Source: Pseudomonadales bacterium (GTDB lineage: Bacteria > Pseudomonadota > Gammaproteobacteria > Pseudomonadales > Halieaceae). From it: 64,000 nt of DNA. The notes under the pieces were generated by a model. That model saw nothing but the letters and a program-made list of their open reading frames with translations. It ran no database searches and was not told the origin of the DNA. Location: positions 62,001 to 126,000 of the forward strand of contig JACKNN010000002.1 in the NCBI GenBank assembly GCA_024234855.1, read 5' to 3'. The first letter of the stretch is position 1, and every line of letters starts with the position of its first letter. Shown here in pieces: positions 9,263-19,141 of this stretch. Both the position numbers and the translations under genes were made by a program.

Positions 9263-10467
9263 GCGCGCCACTGGACGGCATCAAGGTAGTGGAGATGACC
9301 AGCGTGGTGCTGGGCCCCTACGCCTGCCAGATGCTGGGCGACCTGGGCGCCGACGTGATCAAGATCGAACCGCCGGGGGGCGATACCAACCGCAACCTGG
9401 GGCCCCGGCGCAACCACAGCGATATGGGGTCGCTTTTTCTCACCTGCAATCGCAACAAGCGCTCGGTGGCGCTGGATCTGAAGTCGGATCGCGGCCGCGC
9501 CGCCGCGCTGGCGATTATCAAGTCCGCGGACGTGGTAGTACACAACTTCCGCCCCCAGGCCATGGCGCGCCTGGGGCTGGATTACGCCGCGGTCAAGGCG
9601 GTCAACCCCGAGGTGGTGTACTGCGCCACCTACGGCTACAGCCGCAAGGGCCCCTATGGCGACAAGGGGGCCCTGGACGATTCCATCCAGGCCGCCAGCG
9701 GTGTGGCGATCCTGCAGAGCATGGTGGAGGGCGAGCCGCGCTACCTGCCGACCATCATCGCCGACAAGACCACCGCCATGGTGGTGGTGCAGTCGGTGCT
9801 GGCGGCACTGTTCCACCGCCAGCGCACGGGCGAGGGGCAGGAGATCGAAGTACCCATGTTCGAGTCCATGGTGTCCTTCGTGATGACCGAGCATTTATGG
9901 GGCCAGTCCTTCGAGCCACCGATCGGCACCGCCGGTTATGTCAGGCTGATGGCAAAACATCGCCGGCCCTACAAAACCAGGGACGGCCAGTATCTCGCCG
10001 TGCTGCCCTACTGGGACAACCACTGGAGCACTTTTTGCACACTGGTGGGCCGACCCGAGCTGGCGCAAGACGAGCGCTTCATCGACATGGCAACCCGCCT
10101 CAAGAATATCAATGAGTCCTACCGGGTGACCGGTGAGATCATCGCCTCGAGGGATCGGGCCGAATGGCTGGAACTGCTGGGCGATACCAACGTGCCGATG
10201 ATGGTGGTGAACTCGCTGGATGAGCTGATCGAGGATCCCCACCTGGTGGCGTCCGGTTTCTGGCAGGAGCGCGATCACCCCACCGAGGGGCGGCTGCGCA
10301 TGAGCAGTCCGCCGATGAATTTCGGCCGCACGCCGGCGTCTATCCGCTCACTGCCGCCCCGCCTCGGGGAGCACAGCGAGCAGGTGCTGCGCGAGGCCGG
10401 GCTGGACCAGGCGGTGATAGACAGCATGCTCGCCAGTGGCGAGGCAGTGCTGCCGCGGCAAGACTGA
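9259..10467 (+). CDS. CaiB/BaiF (family III) CoA-transferase, copy 2
   Basis: 402 residues with the same landmarks as copy 1: ADVIKIEPPGGD, NFRPQ and catalytic Asp D169 in IIADKTTAMV. It overlaps the amidohydrolase-like gene by four bases. The catalytic reaction is CoA transfer between acids. Sequence divergence from copies 1 and 3 is substantial, so different acid substrates are likely. Confidence 0.87.
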   Translation: MSAPLDGIKVVEMTSVVLGPYACQMLGDLGADVIKIEPPGGDTNRNLGPRRNHSDMGSLFLTCNRNKRSVALDLKSDRGRAAALAIIKSADVVVHNFRPQAMARLGLDYAAVKAVNPEVVYCATYGYSRKGPYGDKGALDDSIQAASGVAILQSMVEGEPRYLPTIIADKTTAMVVVQSVLAALFHRQRTGEGQEIEVPMFESMVSFVMTEHLWGQSFEPPIGTAGYVRLMAKHRRPYKTRDGQYLAVLPYWDNHWSTFCTLVGRPELAQDERFIDMATRLKNINESYRVTGEIIASRDRAEWLELLGDTNVPMMVVNSLDELIEDPHLVASGFWQERDHPTEGRLRMSSPPMNFGRTPASIRSLPPRLGEHSEQVLREAGLDQAVIDSMLASGEAVLPRQD

Positions 10468-10500
10468 TTTTGGTTAAAGTAAAACGGTAGAGGTAACGCG

Positions 10501-10791
10501 ATGAGTTTCAAGAACCTGTTTATCAAGCACGACCTGTCACCCGAAGTGCGGGCATGGCTGGACAAGGAAATAGCGGAGCAGGAAGAACGTTTCGCCAAAC
10601 TCGAGAAAACCATGGAAGACCTCGCGCCCACACGGGAGCAGTGGTACCAGGAATTTTTCGACCGCATTACCACCATCGGTTTCAACGTGGACGGCGATGA
10701 CAAGATGAAGATCAGCCCGGCTGACCTGCCGGTCAAACCCGCAGGCAGGGTTGACCGGGTGGTCTGGAAACACGGCGTCGACAGCGAGTAA
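10501..10791 (+). CDS. Small conserved hypothetical protein
   Basis: 96 residues, soluble, acidic and mostly helical at the N-terminus (a Glu/Lys-rich stretch at about residues 20-45 that could form a coiled coil). AGAGG precedes the ATG. I recognise no family. It sits between a CoA-transferase and the His-tailed cupin on the same strand with short gaps, so it is probably part of that operon, perhaps a subunit or accessory factor. Confidence 0.6.
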   Translation: MSFKNLFIKHDLSPEVRAWLDKEIAEQEERFAKLEKTMEDLAPTREQWYQEFFDRITTIGFNVDGDDKMKISPADLPVKPAGRVDRVVWKHGVDSE

Positions 10792-10843
10792 ATACAACAA
10801 AACGGCAGATGACCACACAGAATGCTATAGAGGGAGAGTTACC

Positions 10844-11863
10844 ATGGCACGTCCACATATAGAGCCTTTTTGCGACAGGGATGAAGGTTTCAAGAGTTTA
10901 CAGCTGCCCGGCTTCGCTTCCGGCATGCGTTACAAGATGCTGAGCCTGGATGTCGACAGCGGCGCCTGCTCCATGACCGTCCAGCTCGATGCGGGCTACC
11001 AGCGCAGTCCGGGCTTTGCCTGGTCCGAGCTGGAGATGATCGTCATCGAGGGCGAGTTGCAGGTGGGTGAGCGCACCTGTCGCAAAGGTCATTACTTTTT
11101 CGTGCCCGCGGGATACGCCCTGCCGGCAATGAGCAGCGCCCAGGGTTGCCTGGTACTGATGATGTACAACACCGGTGAGCCCAGCCACGTGGAATCCACC
11201 CAGCACCATCCCCAGGCGCAGGTGGATCTCTACCACAGTGTCGATTCCTACATGGACCTGCCCTGGGCCATGGGCAACGTCACCAAGCCCTCGGTGGCGG
11301 CGGGCTGTTTGATCAAGCTGCTGAACTACAACCCCATTTCCCACGCCATGACCTTCCTGTACTGCATGACACCGGGCTATTACCAGGACAATATCTCCTA
11401 CCACGACTGCGCGGAGGAGTCCTACCACCTGTGGGGAACCTCCTGGATGATGCAGTTCGGCGAGGTGCCCACCGGTGGCTATTTCTGGCGCCCGGCGTAT
11501 ATCAACCACGGCTCCTTCGCCTCCGAGTACGGCTGTATCGCCCTGGGGCGCACCGACTCAAAGCTGTTCAACCACTTTCACTACAACCCCTGGAGTACGC
11601 CGGTGGAGAACGCCGATCGCTCCGCCGCGCGGCTCTACAAGCGCGACCCGCTGTTGTACAAGTGGGCCTTCAGCAAGGATCACAATCATCCGCATGGCCC
11701 CGAGGATTTCGAGGACACCATGCTGCGCCGCGGCGAGGAGTCCGGCCACGACAACGAGCACAAGTCGGACGGCCGCCGCCACGACCACTGGCACGGTCAC
11801 CTGCACCATGAGCCGGGCAGCCCCCACACCCATGCGGACGGGACAACCCATTCGCACGATTAG
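10844..11863 (+). CDS. Double-cupin protein with a His-rich C-terminal tail
   Basis: 339 residues from ATG 10844 (AGGGAGAG upstream; the longer in-frame start would overlap the preceding gene). Two beta-barrel cupin segments are visible: one around residues 40-110 with the ELEMIVIEGEL strand pattern, one around 150-260. The last 60 residues hold about 15 His and resemble a metal-binding or metal-storage tail like those of Ni/Co chaperones. With the His-rich exporter 2.5 kb upstream this points to metal handling in the operon. Catalytic role (metal-dependent hydrolase, isomerase or oxygenase) cannot be decided. Confidence 0.65.
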   Translation: MARPHIEPFCDRDEGFKSLQLPGFASGMRYKMLSLDVDSGACSMTVQLDAGYQRSPGFAWSELEMIVIEGELQVGERTCRKGHYFFVPAGYALPAMSSAQGCLVLMMYNTGEPSHVESTQHHPQAQVDLYHSVDSYMDLPWAMGNVTKPSVAAGCLIKLLNYNPISHAMTFLYCMTPGYYQDNISYHDCAEESYHLWGTSWMMQFGEVPTGGYFWRPAYINHGSFASEYGCIALGRTDSKLFNHFHYNPWSTPVENADRSAARLYKRDPLLYKWAFSKDHNHPHGPEDFEDTMLRRGEESGHDNEHKSDGRRHDHWHGHLHHEPGSPHTHADGTTHSHD

Positions 11864-11961
11864 GCGCATACACTTGGTGAGGTCACTCGATAATTGCATC
11901 GGCCCGATGGCGATGCGATTATCCCTGGCCTTGTCGGCGTGGCCGGGCGGGAGGGCACAAA

Positions 11962-12900
11962 GTGGGCGCAAGTGAGCACATAGTCATTACCGACGTCGGG
12001 CCCCGGGACGGCCTGCAGAACCAGCCGCGTATCCTCACGGTGGATGAGCGCCTGCGCTTGATCGGTGCTATCGCCGATGCCGGCGTCGCCAGTATTGAGG
12101 TCGGCAGTTTTGTCTCGCCCAGGGCGGTCCCCGCGATGGCGGGCACCGATGCCGTGGTCGCCGCGCTGCAGACACCTGGCCCGGTCCACTACACCGCATT
12201 GATTCCGAACATGAAAGGCTACGAACTGGCCAGGGCCGCCGGCGCCCGCTGCGTCACCATGGTGCTCTACGCCAGCGAGGGGATGGCGCAAAAGAACGTC
12301 GGGATGAGCATGGCCCAGGCCGAGGCGGCGACCGCCGATATCCTCGTCGCCGCCCGGGCCGATGGCCTCGAGGTCGTCGCCGCTATTTCCGTTGCCTTCG
12401 CCTGTCCCTTCGACGGCGCGACTGACCCGGGCGTGGTGCGGGCCGTGGCCGAGAAGTTTTTGGCCCTGGGCACGGACCAGATTGTCATTGCCGACACCAT
12501 CGGCGCGGGCAACCCACAGCAGGTGCGCAGCCTCACCAGCGATCTGGTGCGCGATCATGGCGCCGACCGTCTGGGCTGCCACTTCCACGATACCCGCGCA
12601 CTGGGCCTGGCCAATGTCTTCGCCGCGGTGGAGTCTGGCATACGCCGCTTCGACGCCTCCATCGCCGGCCTGGGCGGCTGCCCCTTCGCCCCGGGTGCCA
12701 GTGGCAATGTCGCGACCGAGGATGTGGTGATGATGCTGGAGCAGATGGGGTTCGATACGGGCATTGATCTGGGTGCGCTGTTGCGCGCGTCGGACCTCGC
12801 ACAGGAGTTGACGGGTACCGCGCCGGGTGGACGGGCGAAGGCGTGGTTGAAGCCCTGGTTGGCGAAGCAGAGCGGAGGCGTTGAGCCGACTATAGCTTGA
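11962..12900 (+). CDS. HMG-CoA lyase-like enzyme, copy 1
   Basis: 312 residues starting at GTG 11962. It has the HMGL TIM-barrel motifs: DVGPRDGLQNQ near the N-terminus, IADTIGAGNP, HFHDTRALGLAN, and the loop GLGGCPFAPGASGN with the conserved Cys. The family cleaves 3-hydroxy-3-methylacyl-CoA thioesters to a ketone or ketoacid plus acyl-CoA. No leucine-catabolism genes accompany it, so it more likely cleaves a branched acyl-CoA made by the neighbouring CoA-transferase. A paralogue is at 32036. Confidence 0.85.
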   Translation: MGASEHIVITDVGPRDGLQNQPRILTVDERLRLIGAIADAGVASIEVGSFVSPRAVPAMAGTDAVVAALQTPGPVHYTALIPNMKGYELARAAGARCVTMVLYASEGMAQKNVGMSMAQAEAATADILVAARADGLEVVAAISVAFACPFDGATDPGVVRAVAEKFLALGTDQIVIADTIGAGNPQQVRSLTSDLVRDHGADRLGCHFHDTRALGLANVFAAVESGIRRFDASIAGLGGCPFAPGASGNVATEDVVMMLEQMGFDTGIDLGALLRASDLAQELTGTAPGGRAKAWLKPWLAKQSGGVEPTIA

Positions 12901-13004
12901 CGGGACCGTCTGCAGCCATGGATGGCTCCAGCGAGCCTACATGGAGAGCCTGCCCCGCTTTATCGGGTACGTATTTACGGCGTGTCCCGACAAGCTATAG
13001 TCGG
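12886..13004. repeat. Inverted repeat enclosing a small element after the HMGL gene
   Basis: Arms at 12886-12906 and 12984-13004 are inverted copies with one mismatch; the left arm covers the end of the HMGL gene. The 77 bases between include GCAGCCATGGATGGCT, a pattern often seen in gammaproteobacterial intergenic repeats. It could be a REP/MITE-like element, a hairpin terminator or an mRNA stabiliser. There is no T-run after the right arm. Confidence 0.5.
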
Positions 13005-13057
13005 ATCGACGCCGGTCCAACAGACAGAACAGATCAAAAAAATATCAGGAGACAGAG

Positions 13058-15127
13058 ATGAGTTACAGGCTGGGCGTAGACGTCGGAGGCACCTTCACCG
13101 ACCTCCTGCTGATCAACGAAGACACCGGAGAAACTCACACGGCAAAAGTGCCCTCCACTCCGGAGGACTCCTCCATCGGCGTGCTCAACGGCATCGCCCG
13201 CATTTGCGACGAATCCGGCATCGACCCGAAAAGCATCCACCGGGTCATGCACGGCACCACCGTCGCCACCAACGCCGTGCTGACAGGCAAGGGCGCGCGG
13301 GTAGGGCTGGTCACCACCAGTGGGTATGAAGACACCCTGCAGGTGGCGCGGTCCTTCTGTCCCGGCGGCCTGGGTGGCTGGGTCAGCTTTGTGAAAAAAC
13401 CGCTGCTGGCGCCGCTGGAACTGACCATAGGCGCGAGTGAACGCATCGGTGCCGACGGGGCGGTAGTGCGCGACCTGGACGAGGACAAGCTGCGGGCCGA
13501 CCTGAAGACGCTGCATGCCAGGGGCCGGGTGCAGGCCCTGACCATCTGCTTTATCAACGCCTACATCAACGGCGAGCACGAGCGCCGGGCGCGGGATATC
13601 GCCGCCGAAATTTTCACCGATACCCCGATTTCGATCTCCAGCGAGGTGGTGCCGGAGATGCAGGAGTACGAGCGCACCGAGACCACAGTGGTCAACTCCT
13701 ATGTGCGCCCGGAGGTGGCCAAGTACGTACGCAACCTGCAGGCTGCGCTGGAAGAGCGCATGGGCAAGAATACCCAGCTGTCCATCCTGCGCTCCGACGG
13801 CGGCCTGGCCTCGGCCCGGGGCTCGGCCGAATCGCCGGTCAACCTGCTGATGTCCGGCCCGGCCGGGGGGGTGTCCGGCGCCATCTATTTCTGCAGCCGG
13901 GCTGGTTTTGACAATATTCTCACCTTCGACATGGGTGGTACCTCCACCGATGTGGCCCTGATCCAGAATTCCCGCGCCCGGGTGCGGCGCGAGACCATTG
14001 TGGGCGATGTGCGGGTGCGGGCACCCTCGGTGGACGTGCGCACCGTCGGCGCCGGCGGTGGCTCCATCGCCTTCGTGCCGGAACTGACCAGGGCGCTGCG
14101 CGTGGGCCCCGAATCCGCCGGCGCGGTGCCGGGTCCCGCCTGTTACATGAAGGGGGGCGAGCTGCCCACGGTCTGCGACGCCAACGTGGTACTGGGCTAT
14201 TTGCCCTCGGATGTCCAGCTGGGTGGCGAGATGGAGATCAATCGCGACGCATCGGTGGCAGCTGTGCAAAAAGTTGCAGATGCCATGGGTATTGACCTGA
14301 TGGCGGCGGCGGAGGGTATCTGCAAGATCGTCAACGAGTCCATGTTCGGCGCCCTGCGCCTGGTGTCAGTGGAGCAGGGCTATGACCCGCGGGACTTTGC
14401 CCTGGTCGGCTTTGGCGGCGCGGGGCCCTTGCACGCCAACGCACTGGGTATCCTGACGGATGCCTGGCCGGTGATTGTCCCCCCCGGCCCCGGGGTATTG
14501 TGCGCCTACGGCGACGCCACCACCCAGGTACAGGATGAGGCGGCCCGCACCTACCTGACCATGGCGGGTGAGCTGAGCGATGCCCAGTTGCTGGCAGACC
14601 TGCGCGAGTTGCAGCAGCGCGCCGGGGAGTCGCTGCTGGCCGATGGCATTCCGGTGCAGGACCACGAGGTGAGTTTCCAGGCCGACCTGCGCTATGCCGG
14701 CCAGGCCTTCCAGATCACCGTGGACTTCACGGAAGCAGAACTGCAGGCCAGCGGCGTGGCCCTGCTGACCGACCAGTTTGATAACGAGCACGAGCAGTTG
14801 TTTACCTTCAAGCTCGGCGACGGCCACGAGATCCTGATGATAAGGGCCCTGGCCAAGGCGCGGACCAGGGCGATAGCCGAACTGAAAACCGGGAAAGCCG
14901 GCACCACGCTCGAGCAGTGCCGTATCCACGACAGCCGTTTTTACTACGAGGGCCAGTGGCACGAGATCTATATCTACGACCGCAACCGCCTGCACGAGGG
15001 CCTGGTCGTACCGGGCCCCGCCATTATCGGCGAGATGGATTCCACCACCGTGGTGCTGCCAGGCTTCGATGCCCGGGTGGACGCCGTGGGCAACCTGCTG
15101 ATCAACCCTGTAAAGATGGGGGCTTAA
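13058..15127 (+). CDS. Hydantoinase/oxoprolinase-family A subunit (HyuA/AcxA-type)
   Basis: 689 residues, normal for HyuA. It opens with GVDVGGTFTDLL, the actin-like ATPase phosphate loop, and has FDMGGTSTDVAL near residue 290 and VRTVGAGGGSIA after it. With the B subunit four bases downstream it forms an ATP-dependent enzyme of the 5-oxoprolinase/N-methylhydantoinase/acetone or acetophenone carboxylase group. Such enzymes open lactam or imide rings or carboxylate ketones at ATP cost. Ring opening of a pyrrole-derived lactam would fit the context, but this is inference. Confidence 0.85.
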   Translation: MSYRLGVDVGGTFTDLLLINEDTGETHTAKVPSTPEDSSIGVLNGIARICDESGIDPKSIHRVMHGTTVATNAVLTGKGARVGLVTTSGYEDTLQVARSFCPGGLGGWVSFVKKPLLAPLELTIGASERIGADGAVVRDLDEDKLRADLKTLHARGRVQALTICFINAYINGEHERRARDIAAEIFTDTPISISSEVVPEMQEYERTETTVVNSYVRPEVAKYVRNLQAALEERMGKNTQLSILRSDGGLASARGSAESPVNLLMSGPAGGVSGAIYFCSRAGFDNILTFDMGGTSTDVALIQNSRARVRRETIVGDVRVRAPSVDVRTVGAGGGSIAFVPELTRALRVGPESAGAVPGPACYMKGGELPTVCDANVVLGYLPSDVQLGGEMEINRDASVAAVQKVADAMGIDLMAAAEGICKIVNESMFGALRLVSVEQGYDPRDFALVGFGGAGPLHANALGILTDAWPVIVPPGPGVLCAYGDATTQVQDEAARTYLTMAGELSDAQLLADLRELQQRAGESLLADGIPVQDHEVSFQADLRYAGQAFQITVDFTEAELQASGVALLTDQFDNEHEQLFTFKLGDGHEILMIRALAKARTRAIAELKTGKAGTTLEQCRIHDSRFYYEGQWHEIYIYDRNRLHEGLVVPGPAIIGEMDSTTVVLPGFDARVDAVGNLLINPVKMGA

Positions 15128-15131
15128 GGCC

Positions 15132-17009
15132 ATGAGCGCAACGATTATCCAGACCAACAAGGCAGCTTTCGGCAAGGCCGACGTCGACGGCGTTACCGTG
15201 GACATCATTGAAAACGCCCTGCGCAACGCCCGTGAGGAGATGGACGCGGTGTTATTCCGTACCGCCATGTCCCCCGGTATTCGCGAGCAGGGCGACTGCT
15301 TCCCCATGATCGCCAACCGCGAGGGCAAGATGGTGGTGGGCCAGTTCGGCTCCTTCATCGGCCCCTTTCTGGAGGCCTACGACGCCGAGATCGAGGAGGG
15401 CGATATCATCCTCACCAACGATCCCTACATGTGCAACGCGGCGGTGTCGCACCTGCCCGACTGGGTGGTGCTGGTGCCGGTTTTCAAGGACGGCCGGCAT
15501 ATCGCCTGGTCGGCGATGTTCGGCCACATGTCGGACAACGGCGGCATGGTACCGGGCTCCATCCCCATCCAGGCCACCACCATCTACCAGGAAGGCATTC
15601 GCATCCCGCCGATCAAATTGTACAAGAAGGGCGTGCTGCAGGCGGACCTGCTGGAGCTGATCCTGCACAATGTGCGCACCCCCCAGTGGAACCGCTTCGA
15701 CCTGAACGCGCTGGTGGCGGCCTGCAACACTGCGGCGAAACGTTGTGTGGAACTGGCGCGGCGCTTCGGCGACGACGTGCTGGTGACGACCATGGACATC
15801 ATGCTGCAGCGCAATTACGACGCCATGAAGCACATCATCGGCATGTTTATCCCGGAGGAGCCGCGGGTATTCGAGGACTACCTGTGCGATGACGGCATGG
15901 GCATGGGCCCCTACAAGATCAAGTGCAGGATGTGGCGCGAGGGCGAGGTGGCCATCTTTGACTTCGACGGCACCGACCCCCAGGCCCAGAGCTCGGTGAA
16001 TTTTTTCCTCAACGAGGATATGTTCAAGATGTTCTTCGGCTCCTTCACCATCAACGTGGTGGACCCGCAGATCGTTTTCAATGACGGCTTCTACGACCTG
16101 GTGGATGTGCTCATCCCCCAGGGCACCCTGCTCAAGCCCAACTTCCCGGCGGCGCTGTCGGGCCGCACCCATGCCCTGGGTCGTATCTTCGACCTGCTGG
16201 GGGCCCTGCTGGGTATGGGCGCACCCGAGCAGATGCTGAACGCGGCGGGCTTTTCCGACTCGCCGCACCTGTTCTACTCCGGCTATGACAAGAAGGGCGA
16301 GTGGTTCCAGCTGTTCCAGATCGGTTTCGGCGGAATTCCCGGGCGGCCGGTGGGGGACGGCCCAGACGGCCACTCCCTGTGGCCGGGCTTCACCAACGTA
16401 CCCAACGAGTTTATCGAATCCTACTTCCCGCTGCGCATCGAGCGCTATGAGACCATCGCCGACTCCGGCGGCGCCGGCCTGCACCGGGGCGGCAACGGCC
16501 TCAGCGTGGTCTACTGCTTTCTCTGTGACGGTGAAATCGGTATCCACGACGAGCGCTGGCTGATGTACCCCTGGGGCGTACTCGGTGGTGAAACCGGCCT
16601 GCGCTCCACCAAGCGCCTGGTGCGCACCGATGGCTCTGAACAGTGGCTGCCGGCCAAGGTGGAAGGTATCAAGGTGAAAGCGGGCGATCTGCTGTACTTC
16701 AACACCTGGGGCGGCGGTGGCTGGGGCGACCCCTTCAAGCGCGACCCGGAACTGGTGCGCCTCGACGTCGAGCGCCGCCTGGTCAGCCGCGAGGGTGCGC
16801 AGCGCTACGGTGTGGTGATTGGTGACGATGGCGCGGTGGATGGCAAGGCCACCGCGGATCTTCGTGCCAGGCTGGTGGCGGCGAGAGGGGAGGATATAGG
16901 CCTGTTCAACTTCGGCGGCGAGGTGGAAGATATCCGCGCCCGCTGCGCAGTGGAGACCCACCTGCCGGCGCCGGTCAAGCCCACGTTTATCGCCGCGGCT
17001 GCGAAGTAA
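15132..17009 (+). CDS. Hydantoinase/oxoprolinase-family B subunit (HyuB/AcxB-type)
   Basis: 625 residues, slightly longer than the typical 520-600. Family landmarks include MSPGIREQGDCFPMI near the N-terminus, FGHMSDNGGM and ILTNDPYM, and a Gly-rich C-terminal segment YFNTWGGGGWGDP. It partners the A subunit at 13058. No gamma subunit like that of acetone carboxylase is seen in the window, which favours the hydantoinase/oxoprolinase or acetophenone-carboxylase-like type, though the latter has further small subunits too. Confidence 0.85.
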   Translation: MSATIIQTNKAAFGKADVDGVTVDIIENALRNAREEMDAVLFRTAMSPGIREQGDCFPMIANREGKMVVGQFGSFIGPFLEAYDAEIEEGDIILTNDPYMCNAAVSHLPDWVVLVPVFKDGRHIAWSAMFGHMSDNGGMVPGSIPIQATTIYQEGIRIPPIKLYKKGVLQADLLELILHNVRTPQWNRFDLNALVAACNTAAKRCVELARRFGDDVLVTTMDIMLQRNYDAMKHIIGMFIPEEPRVFEDYLCDDGMGMGPYKIKCRMWREGEVAIFDFDGTDPQAQSSVNFFLNEDMFKMFFGSFTINVVDPQIVFNDGFYDLVDVLIPQGTLLKPNFPAALSGRTHALGRIFDLLGALLGMGAPEQMLNAAGFSDSPHLFYSGYDKKGEWFQLFQIGFGGIPGRPVGDGPDGHSLWPGFTNVPNEFIESYFPLRIERYETIADSGGAGLHRGGNGLSVVYCFLCDGEIGIHDERWLMYPWGVLGGETGLRSTKRLVRTDGSEQWLPAKVEGIKVKAGDLLYFNTWGGGGWGDPFKRDPELVRLDVERRLVSREGAQRYGVVIGDDGAVDGKATADLRARLVAARGEDIGLFNFGGEVEDIRARCAVETHLPAPVKPTFIAAAAK

Positions 17010-17124
17010 CCCCGGAAGCGATCAGCGCGTCGAAGCTGCTATCGGTGCGCTGATGGTCGCCGCCGGTTAACCCCGGTGGAGGATTTGGTATAGACTGTCG
17101 CCACTGTTAGCGGCTGGGCGGTAA

Positions 17125-18582
17125 ATGATGGCGCTGGAGCATTTCGATGTACTGATTGTCGGCGCGGGCATCTCCGGCATAGGCGCCGCCTGCCACCTGC
17201 AAAAAAACTGCCCCGGCAAGACCTACCTGATCGTCGAGGCCCGCGCGGCGCCGGGCGGAACCTGGGACCTGTTCCGCTATCCCGGCATACGCTCCGATTC
17301 CGACATGTACACCCTGGGTTACGCCTTCAAGCCCTGGACCCACCCCAGGGCCATTGCCGATGCGCCCCATATCCTGGATTACCTGAAGGAGACCGTGGCC
17401 GAACACCGGCTCGAGCCGCGTATGCGATACGGTCACAAGGTGGTGAGCGCGAAATGGTCTACCGCCCGGGCGCGCTGGGAAGTCGAGATCGAACAACAGG
17501 CCACCGGTGATTCAATCCTCCTCAGCTGCGACTTCCTGCATATGTGCAGCGGCTATTACAACTATGATCATGGCTATACGCCGGAATTCGAAGGGACCGA
17601 GTGTTTTAACGGGCCTATTATCCATCCGCAGCACTGGCCGGAAGACCTCGATTACCAGGGCAAACGCGTGGTCGTGATCGGCAGCGGGGCCACGGCGGTA
17701 ACCCTGGTGCCGGCGCTGGCGAAAACCGCGGCCCATGTCACCATGCTGCAGCGCTCCCCCACGTACGTGGTGTCCCGGCCCGCCGAGGACCGGTTCGCCA
17801 ACAAGTTGCGCGAAATTCTGCCGCCTGCACTGGCTTATTTCATAACCCGGTGGCGCAATATTCTGTTCCAGCGCTTTATCTACGAGCGATGTCGCAAATA
17901 TCCCAGGCAGGCGAAGGCGCGAATCATTGCTATGGTCAGGGATGAATTGGGTCCACAGTACGATGTCGACACCCATTTCACCCCGACCTACTACCCCTGG
18001 GACCAGCGCCTCTGCCTGGTCCCGGACGGCGATATGTTCAAGGCCATACGCGAGGGCCGCGCATCGGTGGTTACCGACCATATCGATTGCTTCACCGGCA
18101 ACGGCCTGCGGCTGAAATCCGGGAAGGAGTTGCAGGCGGATATTATCGTGACGGCCACCGGGCTCGAGCTGCAGTTTCTGAGTGATGTGGTGTTTACCGT
18201 CGATGGCGAGGTACTGGAGCCCGGGCGGGCGCTCAGCTACAAGGGGATGATGGTGAGCGGGGTGCCGAACATGGCGCTTTCCGCTGGCTATACCAACGCC
18301 TCCTGGACCCTCAAGTGCGACCTCACCTGCGATTATGTCTGCCGTTTGCTGAACTACATGGACCGCCACGGCTACCGTATCTGCACCCCGGTCAACCGGG
18401 AGCCCAACCTGGAAGTCGAAGCCTACATGAGCCTGAGCTCTGGTTACATCCAGCGCGCGCTGGACAAGTTTCCGCGACAGGGCGCCCGCGCTCCCTGGAA
18501 GCTGTACCAGAACTACATCAGGGACATCTTTGCACTGCGCTTCGGACGCCTGGCGGATGGCGTGATGGAGTTTTCCAGATGA
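17125..18582 (+). CDS. Flavin Baeyer-Villiger-type monooxygenase
   Basis: 485 residues. It has two Rossmann motifs, GAGISG (13-18) for FAD and GSGATA (186-191) for NADPH, and between them the type I BVMO fingerprint F-x-G-x3-H-x3-W at F161, G163, H167 and W171. It inserts oxygen next to a ketone, or N/S-oxygenates. The isocyclic ring of chlorophyll derivatives carries a ketone, so a tetrapyrrole-related substrate is possible, but a side-chain ketone is equally so. It lies 115 bases after hyuB on the same strand. Confidence 0.85.
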   Translation: MMALEHFDVLIVGAGISGIGAACHLQKNCPGKTYLIVEARAAPGGTWDLFRYPGIRSDSDMYTLGYAFKPWTHPRAIADAPHILDYLKETVAEHRLEPRMRYGHKVVSAKWSTARARWEVEIEQQATGDSILLSCDFLHMCSGYYNYDHGYTPEFEGTECFNGPIIHPQHWPEDLDYQGKRVVVIGSGATAVTLVPALAKTAAHVTMLQRSPTYVVSRPAEDRFANKLREILPPALAYFITRWRNILFQRFIYERCRKYPRQAKARIIAMVRDELGPQYDVDTHFTPTYYPWDQRLCLVPDGDMFKAIREGRASVVTDHIDCFTGNGLRLKSGKELQADIIVTATGLELQFLSDVVFTVDGEVLEPGRALSYKGMMVSGVPNMALSAGYTNASWTLKCDLTCDYVCRLLNYMDRHGYRICTPVNREPNLEVEAYMSLSSGYIQRALDKFPRQGARAPWKLYQNYIRDIFALRFGRLADGVMEFSR

Positions 18583-18682
18583 ACCGGGACGCAATCGCGC
18601 CGCTGGCGATTGGCGGCTCTGGTAGAATGGTGGCCGGCAGCCGGAAGTCCAGGTAATCAATTCGGTGAAAAGGAGAGACGCT

Positions 18683-19030
18683 GTGACAAACAACAGGTAT
18701 CAGGCCTGGTCGGCGCTGTTGGTGGTGGCTGCACTGCTGTCGCCGGCCGCCGTGTGGGCGGTAACACAAGCCGACGTGGACGCCATGGAAAAACACTGTT
18801 TCGCGGCGCGGGAAAAAGCGCTGGCGCCCATTCGCGCCCGGAAGACCCAGGCCTGTATCGAGCAGCAACTGCGCAGCGTGGAACACTGCGAGCGTTACTA
18901 CACGACATACGGCAATGTCTCGCCCGGGCCTACCGGTGCGCCCCAGTACGGCCTGTTCTGGGACCTGCCGGAGTGCCGGGACTGGATCGAGGCGAGGAAG
19001 ACGCTGGAACAGGCGCGATCCGAGCCCTGA
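18683..19030 (+). CDS. Small secreted Cys-containing protein
   Basis: 115 residues from GTG 18683, chosen because AGGAGAG lies just upstream. The signal peptide spans about residues 1-25 (hydrophobic core LLVVAALLSPAAVWA). The mature part has five Cys spread over residues 40-105, consistent with periplasmic disulfides. Family not recognised. It sits between the BVMO and amidase genes. Confidence 0.55.
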   Translation: MTNNRYQAWSALLVVAALLSPAAVWAVTQADVDAMEKHCFAAREKALAPIRARKTQACIEQQLRSVEHCERYYTTYGNVSPGPTGAPQYGLFWDLPECRDWIEARKTLEQARSEP

Positions 19031-19141
19031 CGCCGCCAAAAAATGGTCCTCGCCCCGTGAGCCCGGTGGCGGGGCTCGGTGAGCCAGGCGGTACGCGCCG
19101 CGTTGCCTGGCAAGCCGCCGATTCAGGGATAGGGAGCCATC

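Noticed and set aside
15252..16961. 569-residue minus-strand open frame inside hyuB
   Set aside because: It is the antisense of a GC-rich family-matching gene; its translation is Ala/His/Val-rich with no motif. The same holds for long frames at 24568-26646 and 50663-52336.
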